A stretch of DNA of 64,000 nt, from the NCBI GenBank assembly GCA_036387135.1, contig DASVUH010000016.1:1-64000 (forward strand). The letters run 5' to 3'. The DNA comes from JALZCH01 sp036387135 (lineage in GTDB: Bacteria > Acidobacteriota > Blastocatellia > Pyrinomonadales > Pyrinomonadaceae). The notes under the pieces are model-generated. The model was given only the letters and a program-made list of their open reading frames with translations. It was not told where the DNA came from and did no database searches. Position 1 is the first letter of the stretch; each line of letters starts with the position of its first letter. Below are positions 34,836 through 43,685 of this stretch, in pieces. The translations under genes and the position numbers were made by a program.

Positions 34836-36299
34836 TTACCGCATAAACTTCCGCCGAATCGCCAACGCTAATAACGCCGCTTGCAACGGCACAATTATCT
34901 TTTCTGAAACCATTAAAAATACGCCTGTATTTGAGTTTGGTTTGATATGTTCGATATTTTGGAAAGTCGCAGTTGCCAAACTTTGTAAAATTGCTTGACT
35001 AAAAGAAAGGTGAACTTGAATATCACTAATTTTGAAGTCTGCGGAATAATATCCTATCGCGTAAATCATTATGATTATTCCCAAAACTACTGCCGCTTTT
35101 AGAGGACTTTCACCATAGTTAGACGAAAGCCAGTACCACCACTGCAAAGACCAGACTTTTACTTTATTTTTATCTTCTTGTCGATAAGATTCTTGAGCAA
35201 ACTTTCTAAAGTCTGAGGCTGTTGTGTAACTTTTACTTTCCTCATGATTGTCTGCTAATTGCCAACAGGTTTTAGTCAAATGTTTATGCGGATTTTCAAT
35301 ATTTTGACTCCTTAACTTTTGGAGTTCTGTTGCTAGTTTAATTTTTTCATTGTCAGAGTATTGCCAATGACATATTGTGAAAACAAATTTTCTGGCGTCA
35401 ATATCGACAAACCAACTAGGTTCAAGTCGAACCGTATGAAAACTTATTTTTTCTGGCTTTTCAATCATCGCATTCTGTAAATTTAGAACGGCGTTCTCAT
35501 TAAAAACAAAATTTCTGTTGTTTCCTCTAAAAATGACAAAGTTCAGAAATTCTGCGGATTCAAAATTTACGATATTAGAGAATTCTGCATCTCTAAAGTT
35601 TGCGATAAATAATTTTGACTGTTTAAAATTAGCTTCTTTAACAAAAATTGCTTCGATAAAATTAGCGTGTCTGACAAATTCCGAAGATTCAAAATCAGCT
35701 ATTTCCGAAAACATAGCCTTTGTAAATTTTCCGTTTGAAAAGAATGTGTATTTAAAGTTGGCTTTCCCTAAAAATTTAGTTGAAAAGAAATAGGCATCGG
35801 CATTAAATTTCGCAAAGATAAAATAAGCTAATTTGTGAAAGGATACTGAATCAAAATTCGCGTAACCAAGAAATTCGGTTTTCATAAAATAAGCATCATT
35901 AAAAAAAGTAGCGTGACTAAAGTCCGCCTCAATTTCAACTGTGTTTCCAAGACCAAAAACACAAGGAAATCGAACATAGCGGAAATCATATTTTATTTTT
36001 GCTTTCTCTGATTCCTTTTTAACATCAGTTAAATCATTTAATTGTTTTATTTGATTTTGAATTTTGGTAATTACTTTTCCTGAGGCTTTACGAAATTCTT
36101 CTATGTTTTTATCTTTATTAGGAAGATGAAAAATACAGTAATAATTATCATCTGAATGTTTATGAGTTTGTAAATCGCCGCATAAATTTCTTCTTATTTC
36201 ACTGCGAATACTTTCTCGCACTATCTCCTCAACTTCATTTGAACAGCTGTTCTCAAGGTTATGGTGAATTTCGTTATTAATATGACAGCTTATATCCAT
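34836..36299 (-). CDS. Pentapeptide-repeat membrane protein, AT-rich
   Basis: A 487-residue protein. Residues about 125-270 form a run of pentapeptide-type repeats rich in F and A (ANFDSVSF, AYFIFAKF, ANFKYTFF, ADFESSEF, ANFIEAIF), which should fold as a right-handed quadrilateral beta-helix. The C-terminal ~110 residues hold two membrane helices (AVVLGIIIMIYAIGYYSADF and VSEKIIVPLQAALLALAI) with a loop between, similar to ion-channel-linked pentapeptide proteins. Base composition is clearly more AT-rich than its neighbours, which suggests transfer. The N-terminal Cys/His content (SCHIN, NSCSNE) may bind a metal. Function unknown. Confidence 0.75.
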   Translation of the reverse strand: MDISCHINNEIHHNLENSCSNEVEEIVRESIRSEIRRNLCGDLQTHKHSDDNYYCIFHLPNKDKNIEEFRKASGKVITKIQNQIKQLNDLTDVKKESEKAKIKYDFRYVRFPCVFGLGNTVEIEADFSHATFFNDAYFMKTEFLGYANFDSVSFHKLAYFIFAKFNADAYFFSTKFLGKANFKYTFFSNGKFTKAMFSEIADFESSEFVRHANFIEAIFVKEANFKQSKLFIANFRDAEFSNIVNFESAEFLNFVIFRGNNRNFVFNENAVLNLQNAMIEKPEKISFHTVRLEPSWFVDIDARKFVFTICHWQYSDNEKIKLATELQKLRSQNIENPHKHLTKTCWQLADNHEESKSYTTASDFRKFAQESYRQEDKNKVKVWSLQWWYWLSSNYGESPLKAAVVLGIIIMIYAIGYYSADFKISDIQVHLSFSQAILQSLATATFQNIEHIKPNSNTGVFLMVSEKIIVPLQAALLALAIRRKFMR

Positions 36300-36305
36300 A
36301 GTTTT

Positions 36306-36400
36306 CTATTTCATCGGAATTTTTACATCTTCCATTCGGCAAATTCAATCGCTTCTTCATAACCCGCATCAGCGTGGCGGAAATAACTGTTTTCAACAGG
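36306..36400 (-). pseudogene. Decayed fragment of a hutU 3' end
   Basis: Read leftward, this stretch encodes FRHADAGYEEAIEFA, then, after a one-base frameshift, VKIPM and a stop. The intact hutU ends RHVDAGYDEAFEFA...VKIPMIK. DNA identity is high across 36312-36376: the first 17 bases are identical and the next block of about 41 bases has 5 mismatches, with a 1-base indel between. It is a remnant of a second urocanase gene or of a partial duplication, flanking the membrane protein gene at 36479. Confidence 0.8.
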
Positions 36401-36478
36401 ATATAAATTTTTTGCTCTTTTAAATTTATCATTTTCCTGTTAAATTCCATTCGCGATTTTACAGGAGGAGATACAGCT

Positions 36479-36991
36479 ATGACGAGGTTAAATGTCGCGA
36501 CATACTCGCTTTTTCCGGCGATTATTATTTGGGGAATACTGCTGGGCGGGATTGTTTATTCGCATATCGCTTTTTTTCCGGTTTACCTGTCCGATTTGCC
36601 GAATTCGGCGGTTGTGGTTAACGGGAAATACGCCATTAACGAAGTGCCGTTTTGGATGACCGTTCATCCGCTGCTTATTTTATCGCTGATTATAGCGCTG
36701 GCGCTGAACTGGAAATTTAAGGCGCGGCGCAAGCTGATAGCTTTGAGTTTCGGAATTTATATCGTCGTGCTAATTGTTTCCGCCGTGTATTTTGTTCCCG
36801 AACTGATGGCTTTTGCCAAAAGCCCCGAATCGAATCTTCCGGCGTCGGAATGGCTTGCGCGCGGGCATCGCTGGTACAATTTAAGCCTGATTCGCGGTTC
36901 ATGGTGTTTTATTGGCTTTGTCCCTTTGCTAATCGCTTTGAGCAAACCGGCAGTTGAGCCGCAAACATCCGAAAAGCCGAGTCCCGCTTAA
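36479..36991 (+). CDS. Four-helix membrane protein of unknown function
   Basis: A 170-residue protein with four predicted membrane helices (about residues 9-30, 62-80, 85-108, 140-155) and short loops. The pattern GGIVYSHIAFFPVYLSDLP resembles small DUF-type integral proteins, but I cannot name the family. AGGAGGAG, 9 bases before the ATG, is a strong ribosome site. The gene lies between the hutU remnant and the intact hutU, transcribed toward hutU, with only 6 bases between the two stops. Confidence 0.75.
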   Translation: MTRLNVATYSLFPAIIIWGILLGGIVYSHIAFFPVYLSDLPNSAVVVNGKYAINEVPFWMTVHPLLILSLIIALALNWKFKARRKLIALSFGIYIVVLIVSAVYFVPELMAFAKSPESNLPASEWLARGHRWYNLSLIRGSWCFIGFVPLLIALSKPAVEPQTSEKPSPA

Positions 36992-36997
36992 TCCGCT

Positions 36998-38647
36998 TTA
37001 TTTTATCATCGGAATTTTTACATTATTTTTTTTCGCAAATTCAAACGCTTCATCATAACCGGCGTCAACGTGGCGTACGACGCCCATTCCCGGATCGGTG
37101 GTTAAAACTCTTTCGATTCTTTTTGCCGCTTCGGGTGTGCCGTCGGCGACGATGACTTGTCCGGCGTGCAGGCTGTAACCGATGCCAACTCCGCCGCCGT
37201 GATGGAGCGAAACCCAGGTTGCGCCGCCGACGGCGTTGATCATTGCGTTGAGATAAACCCAATCGGCAATGGCGTCCGAGCCGTCTTTCATCGCTTCGGT
37301 TTCGCGGTTGGGCGAAGCGACCGAGCCGCAGTCGAGATGGTCGCGTCCGATAACCACTGGCGCTTTGAGTTCGCCCGATGCGACCATTTCGTTTAATTTC
37401 AGACCCGCTTTGGCGCGCGCGCCGTAACCGAGCCAGCAGATTCGCGCCGGGAGACCTTGAAAACGGACTTGTTCCTGCGCCATCGTCAGCCAACGTGCGA
37501 GATGGTCGTCTTCGGGGAAAAGGTTCATCATCGCTTCGTCGGTTTTGTGAATGTCCTCTGCATCGCCCGACAGCGCGACCCAGCGAAACGGACCTTTGCC
37601 TTCGCAAAAAAGCGGGCGGATGTAAGCCGGAACAAAACCGGGATAATCAAAAGCGTTTTCGACGCCGTTGTCTTTGGCGCGCTGGCGAATATTGTTGCCG
37701 TAATCGAAAACAACCGCGCCGCGTTTTTGGAATTCGAGCATTGCTTCGACGTGCCGCGCCATAGAATCCATTACTCGTTTTTCATACTCAACTTGATTTT
37801 CCCCGCGCAATTTTGTCGCTTGTTCGACGCTCAAACCTGCCGGAATATAACCGTAAAGTACGTCGTGCGCCGAAGTCTGGTCGGTGACGACATCCGGGAT
37901 GACATTTCTTTCCAAAAGCTGCCAATGAATTTCCGCCGCGTTGCCGTGCAAAGCAATTGATTTCGGCTCTTTTTTAGAAACAAATTCGTTGACTAATTTC
38001 AACGCTTCATCTAAATCCGCTGCTTCGACATCAACTTGTCCAAGATTTAAACGTCTTTCAATCCGCCATTTATCAACTTCGACAAAAAGACCTACGCCGT
38101 CGTTCATCGTAACGGCTAAAGGCTGCGCGCCGCCCATCTCGCCTAACCCGGCTGTCAAAACGAATTTCCCCGCCAAACTTCCCCAACCGTGTTGGAGGGC
38201 AAGCGAGCCGAAAGTTTCATAAGTGCCTTGCAAAATGCCTTGCGTGCCGATGTAAATCCAGCTTCCGGCAGTCATTTGCCCGTACATTATCAAGCCTTCG
38301 CGTTCCCATTTGTCGAAATTTTCCTGTGTCGCCCAAGCCGGAACGATGTTTGAATTGGCGAGCAAAACGCGCGGCGCGTCCGCGTGCGTTTTGAAAACTG
38401 CGACGGGTTTGCCCGATTGAACGAGGAGAGTTTCGTCCGGTTCGAGATTTCGCAATGATTCCAAAATCGCGTCGAAACATTCCCAATTTCGAGCCGCTTT
38501 CCCGCGCCCGCCGTAAACGATTAAATTATCGGGATCAAACGCGACTTCCGGGTCGAGATTGTTTTGAATCATTCGATAAGCGGCTTCGATGAGCCAATTT
38601 TTGCAAGCGAGTTCGCTTCCGCGCGGAGCTTTAATAATTCTGTTCAT
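36998..38647 (-). CDS. hutU: Urocanate hydratase
   Basis: A 549-residue enzyme that adds water to urocanate, giving imidazolone propionate, with tightly bound NAD+. Typical stretches are VYGGRGKAARNWECFDAIL, LANSNIVPAWATQENF, GQMTAGSWIYIGTQGILQGT, and GRDHLDCGSVASPNRETEAM in two halves; the Cys in DHLDCGS is the conserved active-site Cys. Length is normal. It is detached from hutI-hutH by about 6 kb of unrelated genes. Confidence 0.96.
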   Translation of the reverse strand: MNRIIKAPRGSELACKNWLIEAAYRMIQNNLDPEVAFDPDNLIVYGGRGKAARNWECFDAILESLRNLEPDETLLVQSGKPVAVFKTHADAPRVLLANSNIVPAWATQENFDKWEREGLIMYGQMTAGSWIYIGTQGILQGTYETFGSLALQHGWGSLAGKFVLTAGLGEMGGAQPLAVTMNDGVGLFVEVDKWRIERRLNLGQVDVEAADLDEALKLVNEFVSKKEPKSIALHGNAAEIHWQLLERNVIPDVVTDQTSAHDVLYGYIPAGLSVEQATKLRGENQVEYEKRVMDSMARHVEAMLEFQKRGAVVFDYGNNIRQRAKDNGVENAFDYPGFVPAYIRPLFCEGKGPFRWVALSGDAEDIHKTDEAMMNLFPEDDHLARWLTMAQEQVRFQGLPARICWLGYGARAKAGLKLNEMVASGELKAPVVIGRDHLDCGSVASPNRETEAMKDGSDAIADWVYLNAMINAVGGATWVSLHHGGGVGIGYSLHAGQVIVADGTPEAAKRIERVLTTDPGMGVVRHVDAGYDEAFEFAKKNNVKIPMIK

Positions 38648-38814
38648 ATTTTTAGCGAATTTATGATAGCTTGAGCGTTTCTAACAGAAATTGCAGATAT
38701 TTTTCAACTGACAAGTAAATTCAAGCTCAAATAATTCTATTGTTGCAGCCGGTTCGGTGCTACTTTTTTGCAGCCTTTTGCGCTTTTAAAAGTAAGTTAA
38801 TTTTTGGAGGAAAA

Positions 38815-39777
38815 ATGCAGCGTTTAAAATTTGCACTTTTGGTTGGTTTGATTTTTGTTTTCGGCGCATCGGCGCAAACGCCCGAACCGAATCGTGATCC
38901 TGAAAAAATCAAATTCGTTACTTCCGACATTGATAATTTCTGGCGAGCTTACGATATAGCAAGCAAAGAAATTGACAAGGAAAAGAAAATTGCGATTTTC
39001 CAGAGCGAATATTTTGATAAAGGCAGCATCGGGCTGCAGGATTTTACTTCCGCGCGTATTAAAAGCTCGAAAAATCTGGTCGAATCAATCGAAAAACATC
39101 CGAAATATTATGCCTCGATTCGCCCTTCGACTTTACGCATCGCCGATTTTGAAAAGCAGATGCGGAAAAGCTTCCGCAACTTGAAAAAGCTTTACGCGGA
39201 CGCAGTTTTTCCAGATGTTTACTTTCTGGTCGGTGTTTTAAATTCCGGCGGTACGCTTTCAAAACGCGGTTTGCTCATCGGTTCGGAAATGTACGGCTTG
39301 ACACCGAAATCCCCGCGCGAAGAGCTTAACAACTGGCTCAAATCCGTTTTGCTGCCGGTTGATAATTTGCCGTATATCGTCGCGCACGAATCAATTCATT
39401 ACCAGCAGAAAATGACGCCGCACCAATCTCTGCTTGCCAAATCAATTCAGGAAGGAATGTGCGATTTTATTGCCGAAATGATCGCCGGAAAACACGCCAA
39501 TCAAGTGCAAAAAAACTACGGCGAAGCAAATGAAATCGCGCTTTGGAAAGAGTTCCAAACCGCAATGTGGGAAAAAGATTATTCGAAATGGATTTACGAC
39601 AGCGTTAACGCCAAAGACCGCCCGGCAGATATGGGTTATTATATGGGCTACAAAATCGTGCAATCGTATTACAACAACGCCAAAGATAAACGGCAGGCGA
39701 TTAAAGATATTCTGGAAATCAAAGATTTGCGGAAGTTTTACGAAGCAAGCAAATACGGCGAAAAGTTTGGCAATTAA
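38815..39777 (+). CDS. Secreted HExxH protein, DUF2268/GldB-like, paralog 1
   Basis: A 320-residue exported protein. The ATG at 38815, preceded by GGAGG, starts a signal peptide (LLVGLIFVFGASA). The body holds SDIDNFWRAYD, PSTLRI, and VAHESIHYQQK, where HESIH is a gluzincin-type HExxH zinc motif, then a Glu-containing EGMCDFIAEMIAG helix that could give the third ligand. This resembles predicted Zn-dependent proteases of the DUF2268 group. It is clearly paralogous along its length to the protein at 43686. The pair flank the sigma54 activator and repeat-peptide genes. Confidence 0.78.
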   Translation: MQRLKFALLVGLIFVFGASAQTPEPNRDPEKIKFVTSDIDNFWRAYDIASKEIDKEKKIAIFQSEYFDKGSIGLQDFTSARIKSSKNLVESIEKHPKYYASIRPSTLRIADFEKQMRKSFRNLKKLYADAVFPDVYFLVGVLNSGGTLSKRGLLIGSEMYGLTPKSPREELNNWLKSVLLPVDNLPYIVAHESIHYQQKMTPHQSLLAKSIQEGMCDFIAEMIAGKHANQVQKNYGEANEIALWKEFQTAMWEKDYSKWIYDSVNAKDRPADMGYYMGYKIVQSYYNNAKDKRQAIKDILEIKDLRKFYEASKYGEKFGN

Positions 39778-39800
39778 TTTCGTAAAAAACCTGCTTTATT

Positions 39801-42800
39801 TTACGAAATATTAAATTTAGAAAGCGGATTGTTTGGTTTAATGAGGTTGTAGCGTTCGAGCTTCATATATAAATTGCGGCGCGAAATGTCGAGTTCGCGA
39901 GCGACGCGCGAAACGTTTCCGTTATGTCTTTGAAGAGCTTCGAGGATAACCCGGCTTTCAATTTGCGAGATTACTTCGTCAAGCGTTCCGGTTTCTCTCT
40001 TGACGCTAAAAACGGCTGCAGAAGATTCGTCAGTCAAATTAATCGAACTCGGTTCCTGCGAAAGCGGCAGGCTGGTGCGCCTTAGCTCCGGCGAGAGGTG
40101 TTCGGGCGTAATGATTTCATTATCGTCTGCGCGAACAACGATTCTTTGCAATTCGTTGCACAATTGACGAATATTTCCGACCCAATCGCAAACCATCAAC
40201 AAATCCACAGTCTGCGGAGTAATTGTCACGTTTTGCTTGTTATATTGAGTTGAATAATGGTTGAGATAATGGTTAACGAGAAGTGGAATTTCCGAGCGTC
40301 TTTCCCTAAGCGGCGGTATTCTCAGACGAATTACGTTTAAACGATAATATAAATCTTCTCTAAAAGTGCCGTCAGCTACTTTCGACTCCAGAGAAACGTT
40401 TGTCGCGGCGACAACTCTGACATCTACCTTTATCGGTTTCTTTTCTCCGAGCGGCTGAATTTCTCCTTCCTGTAAAAACCTGAGCAGTTTCGGCTGTACA
40501 TCGAGCGGCAAATCGCCAATTTCGTCAAGAAAGAGCGTGCCGCCGTCCGCCGAACGGATTACGCCGGGAGAATCCTGCGTCGCGCCTGTAAAAGCTCCTT
40601 TGCGATAACCGAAAAGATGTCCTTCTGCGAGTTCTTTCGGCATTGCGGTACAGTTAAAGGGCACGAAAACCTGATCTTTACGGTTTGATAATTGGTGCAC
40701 GGCGCGCGAGACAAGCTCTTTTCCGGTTCCTGATTCGCCCGTAATGAGAACTGTAATATCGCTGGTTCTGATTTTATAAATTTCTTCGACGAGTGTTTGC
40801 ATCCTCGGGCTTGAATGAATAAAGCCGGGCAAAGGGCTTTCAACCTTTAAACGCTCGGATTCGACAAGCGTTTTTTGAGTTTTATGTCTCTCTTGCAGCG
40901 AGCAGATTTTTAAACCAAGCTCAACGGTTTTGATAATCGGTTTGAGGCTCGAATTATCGGATAATCTGGCTCCAGAGCGCGGAAAAACCAGCAAAAATGA
41001 AGGCGCTGCGCCTGTGTCAGGCATTTCTATGACGGCAAAATTGTTTGCTTCTGAAAATTCTGAAAGGTTTCCGTTTTCCTTTGTCCGCTGCAAATCCGCG
41101 AGCACTTTTTCTGATTCGGCGGCGGTGAAACCTGAATACGAAACAGCCGAAAGCTTGCTGTGAGATTGGGTGTCGGAAGGGCGCGCTATTAGAATTTTCC
41201 TGGCTCTGCTCTCCTTTTGTAAAATGGATAACAATTCGTGAAAAAGCAATTCTCTGGATGTGGCGGCTTCGGCTAATCTGGTGGTCAAAAGCCCTATGTT
41301 TTGCGCCGGATGTTTGATTTCAACGGCGGTCGTTTTCAGATTTGCGCGAGCTGTTTTTGCTTGCTCTAGCAGCCTTTTGATTTGCAGGTAAAGAAAGTTT
41401 TCGATGGCTTGATCGAAATATTCAGCAGCTCTTTTCGGATTCGTTTCACTGAGAACCGTGCCAAGCTCGTAACGACAAAGCGCCGAGTGATAATAATCAT
41501 GAATTACTTCGTACATCGAGAGACCGCGACTCAGATGATATTCAGCGAGCGTCGAATCATTTTTGGCTTGTGCGGCGAGACCCTTTAATCTTTCGTAATA
41601 AGCCGCAATATACAAATCCGTTTCGTGATCCTGGTCCGGTTTGGCGAGATTGATTTCGGTTTCAAAATCGTCCCATTCTTCCTGCTGGCGATAAATGTCC
41701 GCAAGCTGTAAATGAGCGTGCTGGATGAAGGAGTGGTGTTTTAGTGCCTCTGCGGTTTCAATATATTGTTTGACGATGCTGACCGCGCGTTTATATTTTT
41801 TGATTGCCTGATGATAGCGTCCCCAATTGTGAAGCGCCTGAGCGAGATACCATTGACGGTTTTGAATTTGACTGACCTCGACGGCTCTTCTTAAGCATTT
41901 TTCGGCTTCGTCAAAATCTTCTCGCAATAAATATAGCTCGCCTAACGAATCATAAATTACGGGCAGAGATTTGTGATTTATTTCAACTGCAATTTTGAGC
42001 GCCCGTTGCAGCGCTTTTTCGGCTCTCTCCCAATTCCCGACTCTGACCAGATTAAGACCGAGATTGTTATACGCAACCAGAACGTTTGCGGTATGTTCGG
42101 TTTGTTCAAAATAGCGAGCCGATTTTTCCAGACAGGCGATGCCTTCGACCGGGCGATGCGTGATTGTATAAGCCGCCGCCATATCCGTGTAAGCTCTGCC
42201 AAGAACGTAGTGTTCCGGGCGGCTGCCGACAATATTGATAATCTGGTGGCAAAGTTCGATGCTTTCTTCAAACTTGTTTTCCTGGACGGCAATGGTCGAA
42301 AGAGCCGTATAAGCGTGAGTCATACCGCGGCGGTCGCCGATTTCGCGATAAACTTCAAGTGATTCAACCGCAAAATCGCGAGCAATTTTAGATTGCCCGA
42401 CCGCACGGTATGATCTCGACAAGGAAGCCTTAATCAGACCTATCAGTTGTTTGTCCGCATTATCCGCCGTCGCTTGCTCTAAAATATTTTTGAGAAGGGA
42501 AATCGCTTTCGGGGCGTTAGCCAGGTAATTATACAGCAGTGCGATTTGAGCCTGAGTTTCGAGGTCTAAACGACGGTTAAGAGGCAATCGAACTTCTTCG
42601 CTTGCATACATTTTCAGGACATCAAGCGCTTCTTCATAGCGAGCTTGCAATTCAAGCGCTCTTGACCGAAATAAACGCAGCTTCGCCAGCAAATTCACAT
42701 CGCGAGGTTTGAGTTTTAAAAGGGAATTGGTTTTCTCTTCTGCGACGCGCGCAACTCCGAGTTCAATTAATTCTTGTATTTGCTGTATTTCGGCATCAAA

Positions 42801-42905
42801 ATCTGTGTTTGAGAAATACTTTGACGATGCGGCTCCGATTTGATGAGCGTAAAACTTTTTATCAAATCCAGAGAGATTTTTGTTTTGAGGTGTTTTAAGC
42901 GCCAT
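39801..42905 (-). CDS. TPR-GAF-sigma54 activator (AAA+, Fis-type HTH)
   Basis: A 1034-residue transcription activator. About residues 30-500 hold about ten TPRs; about 515-670 resembles a GAF domain; about 690-930 is the sigma54-interaction AAA+ domain with Walker A GESGTGKE, GAFTGA (the loop that contacts sigma54) and LFLDEIGDLP; the C-terminus is a Fis-type helix-turn-helix (NGNVSRVARELDISRRNLY). TPRs in regulators can bind peptides, as in RRNPP proteins, but that is an analogy. A palindrome TGTTAAATTAACA lies about 40 bases upstream. The target is probably the repeat-peptide gene next door. Confidence 0.9.
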   Translation of the reverse strand: MALKTPQNKNLSGFDKKFYAHQIGAASSKYFSNTDFDAEIQQIQELIELGVARVAEEKTNSLLKLKPRDVNLLAKLRLFRSRALELQARYEEALDVLKMYASEEVRLPLNRRLDLETQAQIALLYNYLANAPKAISLLKNILEQATADNADKQLIGLIKASLSRSYRAVGQSKIARDFAVESLEVYREIGDRRGMTHAYTALSTIAVQENKFEESIELCHQIINIVGSRPEHYVLGRAYTDMAAAYTITHRPVEGIACLEKSARYFEQTEHTANVLVAYNNLGLNLVRVGNWERAEKALQRALKIAVEINHKSLPVIYDSLGELYLLREDFDEAEKCLRRAVEVSQIQNRQWYLAQALHNWGRYHQAIKKYKRAVSIVKQYIETAEALKHHSFIQHAHLQLADIYRQQEEWDDFETEINLAKPDQDHETDLYIAAYYERLKGLAAQAKNDSTLAEYHLSRGLSMYEVIHDYYHSALCRYELGTVLSETNPKRAAEYFDQAIENFLYLQIKRLLEQAKTARANLKTTAVEIKHPAQNIGLLTTRLAEAATSRELLFHELLSILQKESRARKILIARPSDTQSHSKLSAVSYSGFTAAESEKVLADLQRTKENGNLSEFSEANNFAVIEMPDTGAAPSFLLVFPRSGARLSDNSSLKPIIKTVELGLKICSLQERHKTQKTLVESERLKVESPLPGFIHSSPRMQTLVEEIYKIRTSDITVLITGESGTGKELVSRAVHQLSNRKDQVFVPFNCTAMPKELAEGHLFGYRKGAFTGATQDSPGVIRSADGGTLFLDEIGDLPLDVQPKLLRFLQEGEIQPLGEKKPIKVDVRVVAATNVSLESKVADGTFREDLYYRLNVIRLRIPPLRERRSEIPLLVNHYLNHYSTQYNKQNVTITPQTVDLLMVCDWVGNIRQLCNELQRIVVRADDNEIITPEHLSPELRRTSLPLSQEPSSINLTDESSAAVFSVKRETGTLDEVISQIESRVILEALQRHNGNVSRVARELDISRRNLYMKLERYNLIKPNNPLSKFNIS

Positions 42906-43003
42906 TGTTTTGAAGTGCTTTGTGACAGAAACCGAAAGATTAGGATGTTAAATTAACACCAAACTTTCTTTTGAGCAAAAGACAATTCAAAAAACAACGC
43001 AAA

Positions 43004-43054
43004 AAAGTTAAAAAAGAGTTCGATTTTTAGAACCGAACTCTTTTTTAACTTTTG
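43004..43054 (-). terminator. Strong hairpin terminator after the repeat-peptide gene
   Basis: Perfect 20-bp arms (43004-43023 and 43035-43054) with an 11-base loop. On the minus strand a T-run (CTTTTTTG) follows. It separates the repeat-peptide transcript from the activator gene. Confidence 0.88.
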
Positions 43055-43094
43055 AGACAACTAATTTTGTTTTCTAATCCTGCTTAATGAGTGA

Positions 43095-43262
43095 TTAGTC
43101 ACCCAACAAAATTCCTTTACCAGTGTAATCAGAAACCATAATTCCTTTGCCCGTGTAATCCGACACCATGATTCCTTTGCCCGTGTAATCAGAAATCATA
43201 ATACCTTTTCCAGCGTAATCCGAGATCATAATACCTTTGTTTGAATTGTTTGTGTTTTTCAT
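43095..43262 (-). CDS. 55-residue decapeptide-repeat protein (unrecognised)
   Basis: Open frame read by hand: MKNTNNSN, four tandem 10-residue repeats of consensus KGIM[I/V]SDY[T/A]G, and KGILLGD. The ribosome site GAAGGAG lies 8 bases upstream of the ATG. A sigma54-type promoter precedes it and a 20-bp hairpin follows, so it is a complete transcription unit. The repeats differ mainly at synonymous positions (Ser TCG/TCT, Gly GGA/GGC/GGT, Ile ATC/ATT), which suggests that the peptide sequence is under selection. There is no signal peptide, membrane segment or Cys. Options: multi-core RiPP or signal peptide precursor, or a repetitive aggregating peptide. I know no named family. Confidence 0.82.
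   Translation of the reverse strand: MKNTNNSNKGIMISDYAGKGIMISDYTGKGIMVSDYTGKGIMVSDYTGKGILLGD
43119..43238. repeat. Four 30-bp tandem repeats inside the repeat-peptide gene
   Basis: Contiguous 30-bp units in frame, each one decapeptide, with no spacers between units. Confidence 0.9.
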
Positions 43263-43685
43263 TTTTTTTCTCCTTCTTCTTTTTTTTGTTTTTAGTTTTT
43301 AACTTCTGCCATATCTAATTACAATCAGCGTGCCAGACAATATTACACTTCTCTTTGTTGAGGTAAGATATTAGGCAAGAAGAATTTATGATTTTATTTG
43401 GATCCGTTTTACCAATCCTGGCGTTTCAATATTGACTGACTAAAATTTAGCCGGATTTTTATTCTTTTTCAGTTTTATGTTTATTTTTTCGCATAAAAGC
43501 CTTTTATTTGTTGTTTGTGAATGGTTTTGCTTTAAATAGGAGCAGTGTGCAAAAAATAGCCAATCGTTGGTTGTTTTTGATTGAGGATTAAAAAAGATTA
43601 GTTTTTCTTTCAGTAAATCTCAAATAATTTTGCATAATGAGTCGCATTTATGTTTCAAATAGCGCCACGAAAGAAAGGACATTTC
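43263..43685. other. Control region between the repeat-peptide gene and HExxH paralog 2
   Basis: About 420 AT-rich bases without a supported gene apart from the promoter at 43320. A second minus-strand sigma54-like match, TTGGCTATTTTTTGCA, lies at 43548-43563 with correct GG/GC spacing. CCAATCGTTGG at 43560-43570 is a palindrome that could be an activator site. Confidence 0.4.
43320..43336 (-). promoter_or_regulatory. Sigma54-type promoter for the repeat-peptide gene
   Basis: Minus strand CTGGCACGCTGATTGTA matches the -24/-12 consensus YTGGCACG-N4-TTGCW with exact spacing; only the -12 C is T. The predicted start near 43309 gives a leader of about 47 bases. The sigma54 activator gene is the next gene downstream. 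Confidence 0.72.

Noticed and set aside
43119..43238. Possible CRISPR-like or minisatellite array
   Set aside because: The 30-bp units are contiguous with no spacers, stay in frame, and differ mainly at synonymous positions. They belong to a coding gene.
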